A stretch of 64,000 nt of DNA from CAZKVJ01 sp964556225 (GCA_964556225.1 CAZKVJ010000017.1:1-64000), one strand, 5' to 3'; counted from the stretch's first letter, positions 33,012-43,011 are shown. Numbers and translations: made by a program. The notes: a model not told the origin generated them from the letters alone.

Positions 33012-34165
33012 CGACCGGCCACGCCGCCGGGCCCACCACCGGATCGGTGTTCGACCACCCGGCCGGCGGCACGACCCACACCGGCGAGTCGCGACTGCCG
33101 GGGCCGGACGTGGTCCGGGCGGTGGCGCTCATCGGCGTTGTCGTCATGAACTACCACGGGTACCTCAACGGCTCCGACGCTCGGGCCGAGCCCGGCGAGG
33201 CGTTCGCCGCCCGCCTGTTCGATCCGTGGGAGGGGGTGCTGGCGACCCGCTTCGCGGCGACGTTCGTCCTGGTCGCGGGCATCGGCGTCGCCCTGTTCTC
33301 CCGCCGCAGCCTGGCGAGCGGCGACCGTGAGGCGATCCGGGTCGACCAGTGGCGCCTGTTCCGGCGGGGCCTCGTGCTCTACGCCGGCGGCTTCGCCCTG
33401 AACTGGGTGTGGCCGGGGACGATCCTGTTCTTCTACGGCGCCTACTTCATGGTGGCGGCCCTGGTGCTCACATGGCGCTCGCGGTGGCTGGTCGTGCTGG
33501 GGGGAGCCAGCGCGGTCGCCGCCGCCGGGCTGGCGTGGTGGCGCTTCGAGCGAGAGCTCGACGGGCACTCCACCGCCTGGCTCGCCCCCGACGACCCCGA
33601 CACCCCACGCGAGCTCCTCATCCGAACGTTCGTCGACTACACCCACCCGCTGCTGCCGTGGCTGGCGTTCCTGTTCGCGGGGATGGTCATCGGGCGGGCG
33701 CTGCCGTCGTTCGAGCGCACCCGCTGGCGGCTCACCGCACTCGGCGCGGCGATGCTCGCCGGCAGCTACGCCGTGGCCACCCTGTCGGGTGACGGCTCGC
33801 CCCGAGCAGCGCTGCTCACGTCGACCCGACCGTACGACCGCGGGCTGGCCTACACCGTGGGCACGCTGGGCAGCTCGATCGTCGTGTACTGCGTCGTGTC
33901 GTGGGTCGCCGATCGGTGGACCACGGCGGCCCCCGTCGAGCTGCTCCGGCGGGCCGGCCAGCTCACGCTCAGCTTGTATCTCGCCCACGTGTTCGTGTTC
34001 CGGGGGGTCGTCGACTGGTGGGGGTGGGTCGGCCCGACCGGGCTCGACACCGCGCTCGTGCTCTCGGCCGTGTTCTGGGTGGTCGCCATCGCCGTGGCCG
34101 CGTGGTGGCAGCACCACCTCGGCGCCGGGCCGGCGGAGCGCCTGTACCGCGCGCTCGGCGGCTGA
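33008..34165 (+). CDS. DUF418/heparan-acetyltransferase-like membrane protein
   Basis: The 385-residue polytopic protein has about 10 hydrophobic segments. It starts with the family-like PDVVRAVALIGVVVMNYHGY near residue 30 and ends with a DUF418-type RRAGQLTLSLYLAHVFVF region near residue 315. Relatives are predicted acyltransferases or transporters of unknown substrate. The GTG at 33008 overlaps the stop of the racemase-like gene, so the two probably act together, possibly on a cell-wall component. It ends 3 bp before the convergent metallopeptidase. Confidence 0.75.
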   Translation: MTTGHAAGPTTGSVFDHPAGGTTHTGESRLPGPDVVRAVALIGVVVMNYHGYLNGSDARAEPGEAFAARLFDPWEGVLATRFAATFVLVAGIGVALFSRRSLASGDREAIRVDQWRLFRRGLVLYAGGFALNWVWPGTILFFYGAYFMVAALVLTWRSRWLVVLGGASAVAAAGLAWWRFERELDGHSTAWLAPDDPDTPRELLIRTFVDYTHPLLPWLAFLFAGMVIGRALPSFERTRWRLTALGAAMLAGSYAVATLSGDGSPRAALLTSTRPYDRGLAYTVGTLGSSIVVYCVVSWVADRWTTAAPVELLRRAGQLTLSLYLAHVFVFRGVVDWWGWVGPTGLDTALVLSAVFWVVAIAVAAWWQHHLGAGPAERLYRALGG

Positions 34166-34168
34166 GCC

Positions 34169-35077
34169 CTACTGGCCGAACGGGTCGCATCGGTCCGGAT
34201 CGCCCGTGGCGAAGCCACGCTCGAACCATGTCCGACGCTGCTCGCTGCTGCCGTGGGTGAAGCTCTCCGGATCGACTCGCCCCGTCGTCGAGCGCTGGAT
34301 CCGGTCGTCGCCCACTGCGGCGGCGGCGTCGAGGGCCTCGTTGATCTCCTCCGCGCTCTCGAGCTGGCGCCGCGCCGCGGCGTCATGCGCCCACACTCCT
34401 GCCAGGCAGTCGGCCTGCAGTTCGAGCGCGACCGAGTAGGCGTTGGCCTGCGACGGGTACTGCGCCTGCGCGGCACGGACCTGCTCGCTGATGCCGAGCA
34501 CGTTCTGCACGTGGTGGCCGTACTCGTGAGCGACGATGTACTGGGCCGCCAGGTCACCGGTCGCACCGAAACGCTCCTGGAGCTGCACCAGGAAGTCGAG
34601 GTCGAAGTACACGAGCTGGTCGAGCGGGCAGTAGAAGGGTCCGGTCTCCGCGGAGGCCGGCCCACAGCCGGTCGAGGTGGCGCCGCTGAAGAACACCGTC
34701 TTGGTCACCGGGTAGGTACGGCCCGCCGCCTCGAACTCCCCGGTCCAGAACTCCTGGACGTCGATGGTCGCGCCGCACAGGATCGACTCCAGCTCGTCGT
34801 CGCAGGTCTCCTCGGAGCTGCCGGCGCCGGGGGACGCCTGGGCGGCGTCCAACCCGAGCCCGCCTCCGGGGAGGGCCGGGCCCGCGAGGTCGGCGCCACC
34901 GAGGAGCTTGGGAAGCACGAGCACCGCGATCATGACGACGAGGCCGAGCACTCCACCGCCGGCCTTCAGCCCGATCGGGATGCCACCGGCCCCGCCACCG
35001 CCCGGCACCCCGCCACTGCCGGCTCCACGGCGGTCATCGATCATCGAGCTGTCACGGGTCTCACGGATCCTCGTCAT
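34169..35077 (-). CDS. Membrane-anchored neutral zinc metallopeptidase (YpfJ family)
   Basis: The 302-residue protein has a Gly-rich start with DDRRG, one membrane helix (about residues 40-58) and an extracellular domain. The domain has the zinc motif IVAHEYGHHVQ near residue 182 and a downstream ELQADCLAGVWAH motif supplying the third ligand, as in the putative neutral zinc metallopeptidase family. Substrates are unknown. The ATG overlaps the ROK gene stop by 4 bp (ATGA). Confidence 0.88.
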   Translation of the reverse strand: MTRIRETRDSSMIDDRRGAGSGGVPGGGGAGGIPIGLKAGGGVLGLVVMIAVLVLPKLLGGADLAGPALPGGGLGLDAAQASPGAGSSEETCDDELESILCGATIDVQEFWTGEFEAAGRTYPVTKTVFFSGATSTGCGPASAETGPFYCPLDQLVYFDLDFLVQLQERFGATGDLAAQYIVAHEYGHHVQNVLGISEQVRAAQAQYPSQANAYSVALELQADCLAGVWAHDAAARRQLESAEEINEALDAAAAVGDDRIQRSTTGRVDPESFTHGSSEQRRTWFERGFATGDPDRCDPFGQ

Positions 35078-36009
35078 GTGTCACCGCCGGTGAGGTCGAT
35101 GCGGGTGGTCCCACGCCGGTCGTTGCCTTCTTGAGACCGACGGTGGCCCCGCCAGCCGAGGGCGCCGGCGCCGATCAGCGGACCCTGATCGCCCAGACGC
35201 ACCGGGGCGATCCGGGCCCCTCGGCTGAACGACAGACGGGCGTGCTCGTCGATCGACTCCTGGGCGGCGTTGAAGAAGGTGGCCCCGAACCCGAGGGCGA
35301 CCGAGCCCCCCACCACCACCAGGTCCAGGTCCAACAGGTTGCAGACGGACGCCACCGCCCGCCCCACCAGGTGTCCCGTGCGGCGCATGATCTCGTAGGT
35401 CGGCTCGGCCGGTGATCGGCCCGTGATCGCTGCGATGGCGGGTCCGCTGGCCTCGGCTTCGAGGCAGCCGCGCGATCCGCAGGAGCACCGCCGTCCGTCC
35501 GGCTCGACGACGACGTGGCCGACGTGACCAGCGTTGCCCGTGGCCCCGTCGAGGAGCTGGCCGTCGAGCACGATGCCCCCGCCGACACCGGTCGACACCA
35601 CCATGGCCATGAAGTTGTCCCGGCCTCGCGCCGCGCCGAGCCAGCCCTCGGCGAGCGCCAGCGCCTTGGCGTCGAGGTCCCCGTACACCGGCAGGCCCGT
35701 GCGGGCCGCCAGCCGAGCGCGCAGCGGGAAGTCACGCCACGCCAGGATGTTGAGCGGCGAGATGCCCTCCACATCGGGGCGGACCGGCCCGGCCGAGCCG
35801 ACGCCGATCACGACTGGTCGAGCCCGGTGACGCTCGACCGTGCGCTGGATCTGGTCGTCGACCATCTCGGCGAGGACCTCGAACAGCTCGTCAGCCGTGC
35901 AGTCATGGTCGACGGGCACCTGGACCCGGTCGACCAAGGTCCCCGTCGGGGTCACGAGCCCGACGGCAAGCTTGGTCCCACCGATGTCGACGGCGACGGC
36001 GACGTCCAT
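35074..36009 (-). CDS. ROK-family sugar kinase (glucokinase-like)
   Basis: The 311-residue protein starts VAVDIGGTKLAVG (phosphate 1 motif), has the catalytic-type STGVGGGIVLDGQ and the ROK signature with zinc ligands in NAGHVGHVVVEPDGRRCSCGSRGCLE near residues 158-183. It is likely an ATP-dependent glucokinase, though N-acetylhexosamine is possible. A second ROK protein, PpgK-like, is at 58485. It is the first gene of a two-gene unit with the metallopeptidase. Confidence 0.87.
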   Translation of the reverse strand: MDVAVAVDIGGTKLAVGLVTPTGTLVDRVQVPVDHDCTADELFEVLAEMVDDQIQRTVERHRARPVVIGVGSAGPVRPDVEGISPLNILAWRDFPLRARLAARTGLPVYGDLDAKALALAEGWLGAARGRDNFMAMVVSTGVGGGIVLDGQLLDGATGNAGHVGHVVVEPDGRRCSCGSRGCLEAEASGPAIAAITGRSPAEPTYEIMRRTGHLVGRAVASVCNLLDLDLVVVGGSVALGFGATFFNAAQESIDEHARLSFSRGARIAPVRLGDQGPLIGAGALGWRGHRRSQEGNDRRGTTRIDLTGGDT

Positions 36010-36038
36010 GACGAGCCGTCACCGTACCGGGGTGGCCG

Positions 36039-36058
36039 GCCCCGCTGCTGGCCGGGGC
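36039..36058 (-). terminator. Short hairpin after the MMPL gene
   Basis: A 6-bp GC stem (GCCCCG and CGGGGC, 36039-36044 and 36053-36058) with an 8-nt loop lies in the 56-bp gap between the MMPL gene and the ROK kinase. It is a weak terminator candidate without a T run. Confidence 0.3.
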
Positions 36059-36065
36059 TCCCTGC

Positions 36066-39011
36066 TCAGCCGCCGACGCCGGCCAGCACGGCGTCGATGG
36101 TCTCCTGCGGGACGCCGCAGTCGAGCGCCGCCTGCACCACCGGCTCCACTGCCGCCGGCTCGAACGTGGCGATGCCCATCGCCAGGAGATCGGCCTCGCT
36201 CACCCGCCCGAGCAGCACGTCGGCGGTGCAGACGGCCTGGTTGGCCGGGACACCGTTGGCGGTCATGAGGTCGTAGAGCGCGCCGGCGACCGTGCCGGCG
36301 GGCCGCTCGGTCCCGTAGCTGCTCGGGTCGACCGGACCCTCCGGCACCGTGGCCGGCGGCTCGGTCGTGGTGGTCGGGGGCAAGGTGACCGCAGTGAACT
36401 CACCGGTCGCCGCCACGGCCTCGTCGGACCCGACGTCGGAGCTCGACACCATGGCCAGCACGCCGGCGGCGAGGGCCACAGCAGCGACGCTCGTCACGAC
36501 GGCGGCGGCACCGCGCGGCCGAGCGGCCAGGCGCACCGCGCCACCGCTCGGCTCCACGCCGATGAGGCCGTGGGTGTCGGCCCAGACCATCGCCGGCGGC
36601 ATCACCACGAGCGCCGCCAGCACGGCGGTCGCCACGTTCATGGTGACGACCAGGCCGAAGTCGCGCAGCAGGGGCAGCGGCGAGATCGCCAGCACGGCGA
36701 AGCCGCTGATGACGGTGACGGCCGAGGTGAAGAAGGCCCGGCCCGTGCGACGGGCGGCGGTGTCAACGGCCCGCTTGGGTTCGAGCGAGCGCTCCCGCTC
36801 CTCGAGGTAGCGGGCCAGGATGAGCACGCTGAACTCGGTGCAGGTGGCGATGATGAGCGGGCCGCTCACGGTGGTGAGCGGGCTGAGGGTCACGTCGAGG
36901 AGCCACACCAGCACACCCGACAGGCCGATCGCCAGCACCACCGGGACCAGCGCGAGCAGGCCACGGGCCAGGCTGCGGTGACGCAGGATCAGCCACAGCG
37001 CCGCCGCCCCCAGGGCCAGATAGGTGAGCAGCGCCCGGTTCGCCGAGAGGTTCTCGAGCAGTCCGACGCCCACGACCGCGAGCCCGGAGGGCACCGCCTT
37101 CACCGGCGCCTGACCGGTCGGCAGACCGACGGTGAGCACGCTGTCGGACGGCAGGTCCAGGGCGGCCAGGCGGGCGTCGAGATCGTCGCGCAGCTCCTGG
37201 ACGAGCACGGCTTGCTCTTCGAGGCTCTGGGGTGCCAGGCGAAGGTTCACCTGGGTGGCGGTGAGGTCCTCGGCCAGCAGCACCTTGGCGACGTCAGCGG
37301 GCATGGAGGCGGCGCCACCCTCCATGTCGGCCCGGGTCGGGACCAGCTCGCTCGCTCCGGGCACCTCGATGATCTGCGACATCGTGCCGACGAGGCTGTC
37401 GGTGCCGACGATGCGCTCCCGGGCGTCGGCATCACGGATGAACTCGTCGAGCATGGCGGTGAGCGTGGGGTCGAAGACGTTGTTGGCCTGGACCAGGATG
37501 CCGAGCGTGCTCGCGAACCCGGTTCGCTCCTCGAGCAGGTGGATGTCCTCGACGGTCTGGGAGCTCTGATCGATCCAGCGCACCGGGTCGCTCTCGATGC
37601 GGGTGTCCTCCTCCGCGTTGATGCCGGCGAACAGCAGCACCACGGCGACCACGGCGATCGGCACGGCCGACCACGGCGGCAGCGACCCCAACCACACGAT
37701 CACCCGCTCGAGCAGGTGCGGACCCGTCTCGGCCTTGGCCGGCTTCCAGTGCCGGGCCCCGAGCACCGTCGCCGGGATGACGAGCGCGGTGAGCATCACC
37801 ACCACGATCCCGACCGCGAGCAGCACGCCGAAGTCGCGGATCATCGGCACCTTCGACACCTGCAGGGCCATGAAGGCCACGACGGCGGTGATGGTGGCGG
37901 TGACGATCGCCGGCGCCAGGTTCGCCATCGCCTCCGAAACCGGGTGCGACTCCTTGTCGAGCAGCGACTCCTCGGCGATGCGGTTGTGCATCTGGATCGC
38001 GAAGTCGATGCCCAGGCCGATCAGGATCGGCAGGCCGGAGATGGTGACGAGCGAGAGGTCGATCCCCAGGTATCCGAGCGCCGAGAACGCCCAGACGACC
38101 CCGACCAGGACGGTGAGCAGCGGCAGCAGACGCAGGCGCACCCGGAACAGGAAGGTGAGCACGACGGCCATCACCACGATCGCGACCAGCCCGAGCGTGG
38201 CCATTCCCTGCTGGAGGTAGTCGTTGATCTCGCTCAGGTACAGCGGGGCGCCCGTCACGGTCAGCGTCGCGTTCTCGAACTCGGCGGTGCTCATGACCTC
38301 GATCACCGCGTCGGTGCCGACCCCCAGCTCGTCGAGGCTGGCGTTGCCGTTGATGAGCACCCCGCCAACGGCGACCTGCTGGTTCGGGAACGTCGACAGC
38401 AACGACGTGCGGATGACCCGGTCCGCGTCGGCCGGCGCGGTGAGCACGCCATCGGTGAGCGTGTAGCCGTCGTTGGCGTAGATGAGGAAGTCGTTCCAGG
38501 CCGGGTTCTGCATGTCCTGCTCGTCGACCTCGCCGAGCCGGGCCAGGCTCACCTGGATGTCGGCCTGGCGCAGGGCCTGCGCCGCCGGGTCGGTCTCCCG
38601 CTCGGCGGCCGAGATCAGCGCGTTCGTCCCCACGCCCGACACGGCGATCTCGTGGCTGAACTCCATCGACGTGAACGGGCTGACGACCGCGTACACCTCG
38701 GGGATGGCGCGCAGCTCCGCTTCGACCCGCTCGAACTCGGCGATGTTCGCCGGCGTGAACAGGTCCGCGACGTCGGTGCCCTCGTCCATCTCGAACAGCA
38801 GGATCACCGTCTCACCGCCGAAGGCGTCCTGGTAGGCCACGTTGTCCTTGGCAACCTGCGACGCCGGGTTCAGGTAGCTGTCCTGCCCCGTGGCGAAGTC
38901 CACGCGGGCGAACCCGACCGCCAGCACGACGGTCACTGCCACGACGGCGAGGGTCACGAGCACCCAGTGACGACCGAGCGCTCGTCCGAAGCTGCGCCAG
39001 AACCGCTCCAC
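36066..39011 (-). CDS. MMPL/RND-family lipid exporter with extra C-terminal domain
   Basis: The 981-residue protein has two repeats, each with one N-terminal helix, a large extracellular domain and five further helices, about 12 in all. GIDFAIQMHNR marks helix 4 of the first repeat. This is the HAE3/MmpL-type proton-driven exporter, here beside two WS/DGAT genes, so lipid export is a fair guess. After the last helices (about residue 870) comes a Thr-rich linker and a 90-residue helical C-terminal domain with two cysteines (QAVCTADVLLG and ALDCGVPQE). I start at GTG 39011 (VERFWRSFG) after a G-rich ribosome site. Confidence 0.85.
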   Translation of the reverse strand: MERFWRSFGRALGRHWVLVTLAVVAVTVVLAVGFARVDFATGQDSYLNPASQVAKDNVAYQDAFGGETVILLFEMDEGTDVADLFTPANIAEFERVEAELRAIPEVYAVVSPFTSMEFSHEIAVSGVGTNALISAAERETDPAAQALRQADIQVSLARLGEVDEQDMQNPAWNDFLIYANDGYTLTDGVLTAPADADRVIRTSLLSTFPNQQVAVGGVLINGNASLDELGVGTDAVIEVMSTAEFENATLTVTGAPLYLSEINDYLQQGMATLGLVAIVVMAVVLTFLFRVRLRLLPLLTVLVGVVWAFSALGYLGIDLSLVTISGLPILIGLGIDFAIQMHNRIAEESLLDKESHPVSEAMANLAPAIVTATITAVVAFMALQVSKVPMIRDFGVLLAVGIVVVMLTALVIPATVLGARHWKPAKAETGPHLLERVIVWLGSLPPWSAVPIAVVAVVLLFAGINAEEDTRIESDPVRWIDQSSQTVEDIHLLEERTGFASTLGILVQANNVFDPTLTAMLDEFIRDADARERIVGTDSLVGTMSQIIEVPGASELVPTRADMEGGAASMPADVAKVLLAEDLTATQVNLRLAPQSLEEQAVLVQELRDDLDARLAALDLPSDSVLTVGLPTGQAPVKAVPSGLAVVGVGLLENLSANRALLTYLALGAAALWLILRHRSLARGLLALVPVVLAIGLSGVLVWLLDVTLSPLTTVSGPLIIATCTEFSVLILARYLEERERSLEPKRAVDTAARRTGRAFFTSAVTVISGFAVLAISPLPLLRDFGLVVTMNVATAVLAALVVMPPAMVWADTHGLIGVEPSGGAVRLAARPRGAAAVVTSVAAVALAAGVLAMVSSSDVGSDEAVAATGEFTAVTLPPTTTTEPPATVPEGPVDPSSYGTERPAGTVAGALYDLMTANGVPANQAVCTADVLLGRVSEADLLAMGIATFEPAAVEPVVQAALDCGVPQETIDAVLAGVGG

Positions 39012-39189
39012 GCTCCACCCCCCAAGGGTGACGACGAACCGTGTCCGCCCGACGCACGGGCCGGACACCGGACAATGTGCGCCGCCGGGTCCGAGGGCAG
39101 CCAGGGCACGAAGTCCCCGGACGTGGACCTTCGGCCCTTAACGAGACCCCTGCACACGGACGACGCTGGCGAGGAAGGGGGACGAGCCC

Positions 39190-40590
39190 ATGGACGACCG
39201 CTTCGACGATCGGATGAACGCCTCCGACACGACGCTGTGGCGGATCGAGCGCGACCCGTCGCTGCGGACGACGATCCTGGGCATCGCGCTCCTCGACGGC
39301 ACGCCCGAGTGGCATCGGCTGCGCGAGCGGATCGCGACCGTGACCGAGCAGCTGCCGCGCCTTCGCCAGCGGGTCGTCTCGCCTGGGCTCGCCGGAGGGA
39401 CACCACGCTGGGTCGAGGACCCCACGTTCGACCTCGACTTCCACCTCCGCCGCATCGTGGCACCAGCGCCGGCCGATCTGGCGACCGTCTACGAGCTCGC
39501 GGCGCCGGTGGTGATGGCCCCGTTCGACCGTGACCGGCCGCTGTGGGAGTTCACGCTGGTCGAGGGGCTCGCCGACGGTCGCTGCGCCCTCCTGCAGAAG
39601 ATCCACCACTCGTCCACCGATGGGGTGGGCGCCGTGAAGATGGCCCGGCTGCTCTTCGACGACGGCGCCGCTCCGCCGCCGGCCGTCGAGCGGGCGAGGG
39701 AACCCGACGACGACCCGCTCGGGCGGTTCCTGCAGGACTGGGGCGACCAGTGGCGCCAGGCGACGGCCGCCGCCCAGCACGGCATCGCCGCCCTGCCCCA
39801 CCTGCTCGAGTCCACCATGCGCCACCCCGCCCGAGCGGTTGACGGTGCCGTCCGCACCACCGAGTCCATCGCCAAGCTGATGCGGCCCGTCAGCGAGCCG
39901 CTGTCACCGGTGATGCGCCGCCGAGGGCTCTCCCGGCGGGTGACCGGGCTCGAGCTGGCGCTCGACGACATGCGGGCTGCGGCGCATCGCGCCGGCGGCA
40001 CCATGAACGACGCCTTCCTCGCGGCGCTGGCCGGCGGGATGGCCCGCTATCACCATCGTCACGACGCCGACGTCCCGTCGCTGCGGGTCACCATGCCGAT
40101 CAACCTGCGCTCCGCCGACGACGCGATCGGCAACAACCGGTTCACGCCCGTGCGCCTCCACCTGCCGCTCGACGTGGAGGACCCCGTCGCCCGGATGCGC
40201 CGGATGCACGAGATCACCGGCTCGTGGCGGCGCGAGCCGGGGCTGCGCTTCACCGGTGCGGTGGCGGGCGTGCTCAACCTGCTCCCCGAAGCGGTGACCG
40301 CCGCCGTGCTGGGTTCGATGCTCAAGGCGGTCGACCTCGTGGCGAGCAACGTCCCCGGTCTCGAGGAGCAGGTGTCGCTCGCAGGGATCCCCGTGCTCCG
40401 CCAGTACGCCTTCGCTCCGCCCTCGGGCGCCGCCTTCAGCGCCACACTCCACAGCTACGCCGGAGGTCTCACGCTGGGGCTGATGCTCGACACGGCTGCC
40501 GTCACCGACCCTGCCACGCTCGTGGAGTGCGTGCGAGAAGGCTTCGACGAGATCTTGGCCGTCCGACCGACGAGGAGGACACAGCGATGA
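39190..40590 (+). CDS. Wax ester synthase/diacylglycerol acyltransferase (WS/DGAT), first copy
   Basis: The 466-residue enzyme has the catalytic motif KIHHSSTDGVG (HHxxxDG) near residue 138 and a later VTMPINLRSADDAIGNN and SNVPGLEEQVSLAG set, typical of actinobacterial WS/DGAT. It esterifies diacylglycerol or a fatty alcohol with acyl-CoA at the membrane to make storage lipid. AGGAAGGGGG precedes the ATG. The stop overlaps the second copy by 4 bp (ATGA). Confidence 0.93.
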   Translation: MDDRFDDRMNASDTTLWRIERDPSLRTTILGIALLDGTPEWHRLRERIATVTEQLPRLRQRVVSPGLAGGTPRWVEDPTFDLDFHLRRIVAPAPADLATVYELAAPVVMAPFDRDRPLWEFTLVEGLADGRCALLQKIHHSSTDGVGAVKMARLLFDDGAAPPPAVERAREPDDDPLGRFLQDWGDQWRQATAAAQHGIAALPHLLESTMRHPARAVDGAVRTTESIAKLMRPVSEPLSPVMRRRGLSRRVTGLELALDDMRAAAHRAGGTMNDAFLAALAGGMARYHHRHDADVPSLRVTMPINLRSADDAIGNNRFTPVRLHLPLDVEDPVARMRRMHEITGSWRREPGLRFTGAVAGVLNLLPEAVTAAVLGSMLKAVDLVASNVPGLEEQVSLAGIPVLRQYAFAPPSGAAFSATLHSYAGGLTLGLMLDTAAVTDPATLVECVREGFDEILAVRPTRRTQR

Positions 40591-42050
40591 GTGCCGATCG
40601 GCTCACCGCGCTCGACCACAGCTTCCTGCTCCTGGAGAGCAACCACACGCCGATGCACGTCGGTGCCGTGCTCGTGCTCGACGGTGAGCGTCTGCGCGAC
40701 GCGGAAGGCCGCTTCCGACTCGACGACGTGCGCCAGCACCTGAGCGACCGGCTGCACCTCGTCCCCCGGCTGCGCCAGGTCGTGCGCGAGGTGCCGTTCG
40801 ACCTCGCCCGACCGGTCTGGGTCGACGACGAGGACTTCGACCTCGAGCACCACGTCCGTCTCACCACGCTCCCCGCGCCCGGCGACGAAGCAGCACTGAT
40901 CCGCTTGGTCGAGGAGCTGATGATGGGCGTGCTCGATCGGAGCCGGCCGCTGTGGGAGTGGTGGTTCGTCGACGGCCTGCCCGACGGTCGAGTCGCACTG
41001 GTGGAGAAGCTGCACCACGCGCTGATCGACGGGGTGTCCGGGGTGCAGCTCACCGCAGCCCTCACGGATCTCGGCGACCTGATGGAGCCCACGCCCGGGC
41101 CGTGGACCCCGCGCCCGGCACCGTCGACCGCGATGCTGGTGGTGGACGCGCTCGACGAGCTGGCTCGCGAGCCGGTGCGCATCCTCCGCTCGATCGCCGG
41201 CCTCGTCGGCGGCGGCCTGGGCGAGGTCCGCCGCCGGTCCGCAACGCTGGCCACCATCACCCGTCGGGGAACGGTTGCGCCGCCCACCTCGCTGAACGTG
41301 CCGATCGGCACGCATCGGACGCTGGTCCCCGTGCGGGTGTCGCTCAGCCAGGTGAAGGAGGTGGCGCACGCCCACGACGCCAAGGTGAACGACGTCCTCC
41401 TCACGATGGTGGCCGGGGGCGTCCGGGCACTGCTCGCGGAGCGTGGCGACGAGCTCTCCGACCGGCCGCTGCACATCGCCGTGCCGGAGAACGTCCGCAC
41501 CGACGCCGAGCACCTCGCGCTCGGGAACCGAGTCAGCGGGTTCCTGGCGTCGTTCTCGCCCGACGACGCGATGTCGCCGGTCGAGTGCCTCCACCATCTG
41601 CGCGATGAGATGCGCGCCCGCCGGGCCGAGCATCAAGACGAGGGCGTGTCGAGGCTGCTGAGCGGCCTCGACCACCTGCCGGTGGCGCTGGCCCGCCTCA
41701 CCGTCCCCCTCGTCCACCAGCAGCCCTTCGCGAACATGGTGGTGACGAACGTGCCCGGGCCCCGGGAGCAGCTCACCCTCATGGGCGCGCCGATCGAGGA
41801 GATCCTGCCGATCGTCCCCCTCGCCGGGAACCTGAGCGCCGGCGTCGCCGTGCTGTCGTACCAGGACCAGCTGGTCCTGACCATCCATGCCGACGCCGAC
41901 GCGTGCCCCGACGCCACCGTGATGGCGCACGGCATGGCGGCCACCCTCGACGCCCTCTGGGCGGAGTCGCTGTCCGTGCAGGTCCCGGCGGGTCAGCGCA
42001 GCCGCTCGACGTCGAGGCGCCGGGCGTCCTCGACGAGGTTGATCTCGTAG
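40587..42050 (+). CDS. Wax ester synthase/diacylglycerol acyltransferase (WS/DGAT), second copy
   Basis: The 487-residue paralogue has EKLHHALIDGVSG near residue 138 and TNVPGPREQLTLMGAP near residue 387. It is translationally coupled to the first copy with a GAGGAGG site upstream. The final about 20 residues (Ser/Arg-rich) are encoded opposite the end of the convergent oxygenase gene over 58 bp and are probably a read-through tail. The pair may differ in acceptor preference, as seen with multiple Tgs proteins in mycobacteria. Confidence 0.92.
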   Translation: MSADRLTALDHSFLLLESNHTPMHVGAVLVLDGERLRDAEGRFRLDDVRQHLSDRLHLVPRLRQVVREVPFDLARPVWVDDEDFDLEHHVRLTTLPAPGDEAALIRLVEELMMGVLDRSRPLWEWWFVDGLPDGRVALVEKLHHALIDGVSGVQLTAALTDLGDLMEPTPGPWTPRPAPSTAMLVVDALDELAREPVRILRSIAGLVGGGLGEVRRRSATLATITRRGTVAPPTSLNVPIGTHRTLVPVRVSLSQVKEVAHAHDAKVNDVLLTMVAGGVRALLAERGDELSDRPLHIAVPENVRTDAEHLALGNRVSGFLASFSPDDAMSPVECLHHLRDEMRARRAEHQDEGVSRLLSGLDHLPVALARLTVPLVHQQPFANMVVTNVPGPREQLTLMGAPIEEILPIVPLAGNLSAGVAVLSYQDQLVLTIHADADACPDATVMAHGMAATLDALWAESLSVQVPAGQRSRSTSRRRASSTRLIS

Positions 42051-42976
42051 AGCACCTTGTCGAGCGCGTCGGCGGAGGTCATCGCCGACCAGCGCTGGGG
42101 ATGCTCGGGGGTGCAGCACGAGGCCACCGGGGTGAGAAGCGTCCACGGCGTCGGGTGGCAGAACTGCACGACGCTGTAGCGCTCACCCTGGAACCCGGGA
42201 GCGGCCACGACGCGGTGGACACCGGTCGGGATGACCCCGTTCGTGAGCCGCTCGAGCATCATGCCGGTGTTGATGATCACCTGGCCGGCGGGCGGGACGG
42301 CGTCGACCCAGCCGTCCGCGGTGCGCACCTGCAGCCCGGCGGCCGTCGCCCGGGGCAGCGCGGTGATGAGGTTGATGTCACCGTGCTCGGCCGCCCACAC
42401 GTGACCGCCCGGCGGCGCGTCGGCCATGGCCGGGTAGCGGATGGCACGGGTGAGGGTGGCACCGTTGGTGGTCATCTCGTCGAAGAAGGTCTCGTGGCAG
42501 CCGATGGCCACGGCGATGACCCGGAGGAACCGCCGCTGGAGGTCCTCGATCCGGTCGTGGAACGCGTAGAGCACCTCGCCGATGCCGGGCACGGCCGCGT
42601 CGGGGACGACCTGGTCGCCGTAGCGGTGCGGGTACCGGGTGCGCAGCGGATGGCCTTCGGGCAGGGCCCGACCCCAGTTCAGCATCTCCTTCCAGTCGGC
42701 GGCATCGCTCGACGCCGCCGTCTCCACCAGCAGCCCGGTGTAGCCCGTCTGGCCGTGGCTGCCCGGCGCCACGAAGCGCTGCTTCACCTCCGTGGGCAAG
42801 GAGAAGAACTCCGCCAGCATCGAGTAGGCCGAGTCGAGCAGGTCGTCGGGCAGGTCGTGGCTGGTGTACACGAAGCCGGTGGCCAGGCTGCGGCGCACCC
42901 CGTCGACGACGGCCCGGCGCCGATCCGTGCTCCCCCGCTCGAACCCCAGGAGATCGACGTCCAGGATCTCACTCAC
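41993..42976 (-). CDS. 2-oxoglutarate/Fe(II) oxygenase, isopenicillin N synthase family
   Basis: The 327-residue protein has the conserved N-terminal DIOX_N part and the iron ligands in EHGDINLIT (His, Asp) near residue 200 and a distal His in GVHRVVAAP. It also has GERYSVVQF (the R-x-S pair that binds the 2-oxoglutarate carboxylate or substrate). Members oxidise diverse small molecules; the substrate here is unknown. The GTG at 42976 gives the usual VSEILDVDL start; the longer frame upstream is Arg-rich non-family sequence. Confidence 0.85.
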   Translation of the reverse strand: MSEILDVDLLGFERGSTDRRRAVVDGVRRSLATGFVYTSHDLPDDLLDSAYSMLAEFFSLPTEVKQRFVAPGSHGQTGYTGLLVETAASSDAADWKEMLNWGRALPEGHPLRTRYPHRYGDQVVPDAAVPGIGEVLYAFHDRIEDLQRRFLRVIAVAIGCHETFFDEMTTNGATLTRAIRYPAMADAPPGGHVWAAEHGDINLITALPRATAAGLQVRTADGWVDAVPPAGQVIINTGMMLERLTNGVIPTGVHRVVAAPGFQGERYSVVQFCHPTPWTLLTPVASCCTPEHPQRWSAMTSADALDKVLYEINLVEDARRLDVERLR

Positions 42977-43011
42977 CTGCCCACGGTACCCCTCCCCCCA
43001 CTTCGGCGGGG

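Noticed and set aside
36570..39533. A 987-codon open frame antisense to the MMPL gene
   Set aside because: Composition is extreme (Asp/Gln/Arg/His) and it is the mirror of a conserved 12-helix transporter. Long antisense frames are common in DNA of this GC content.
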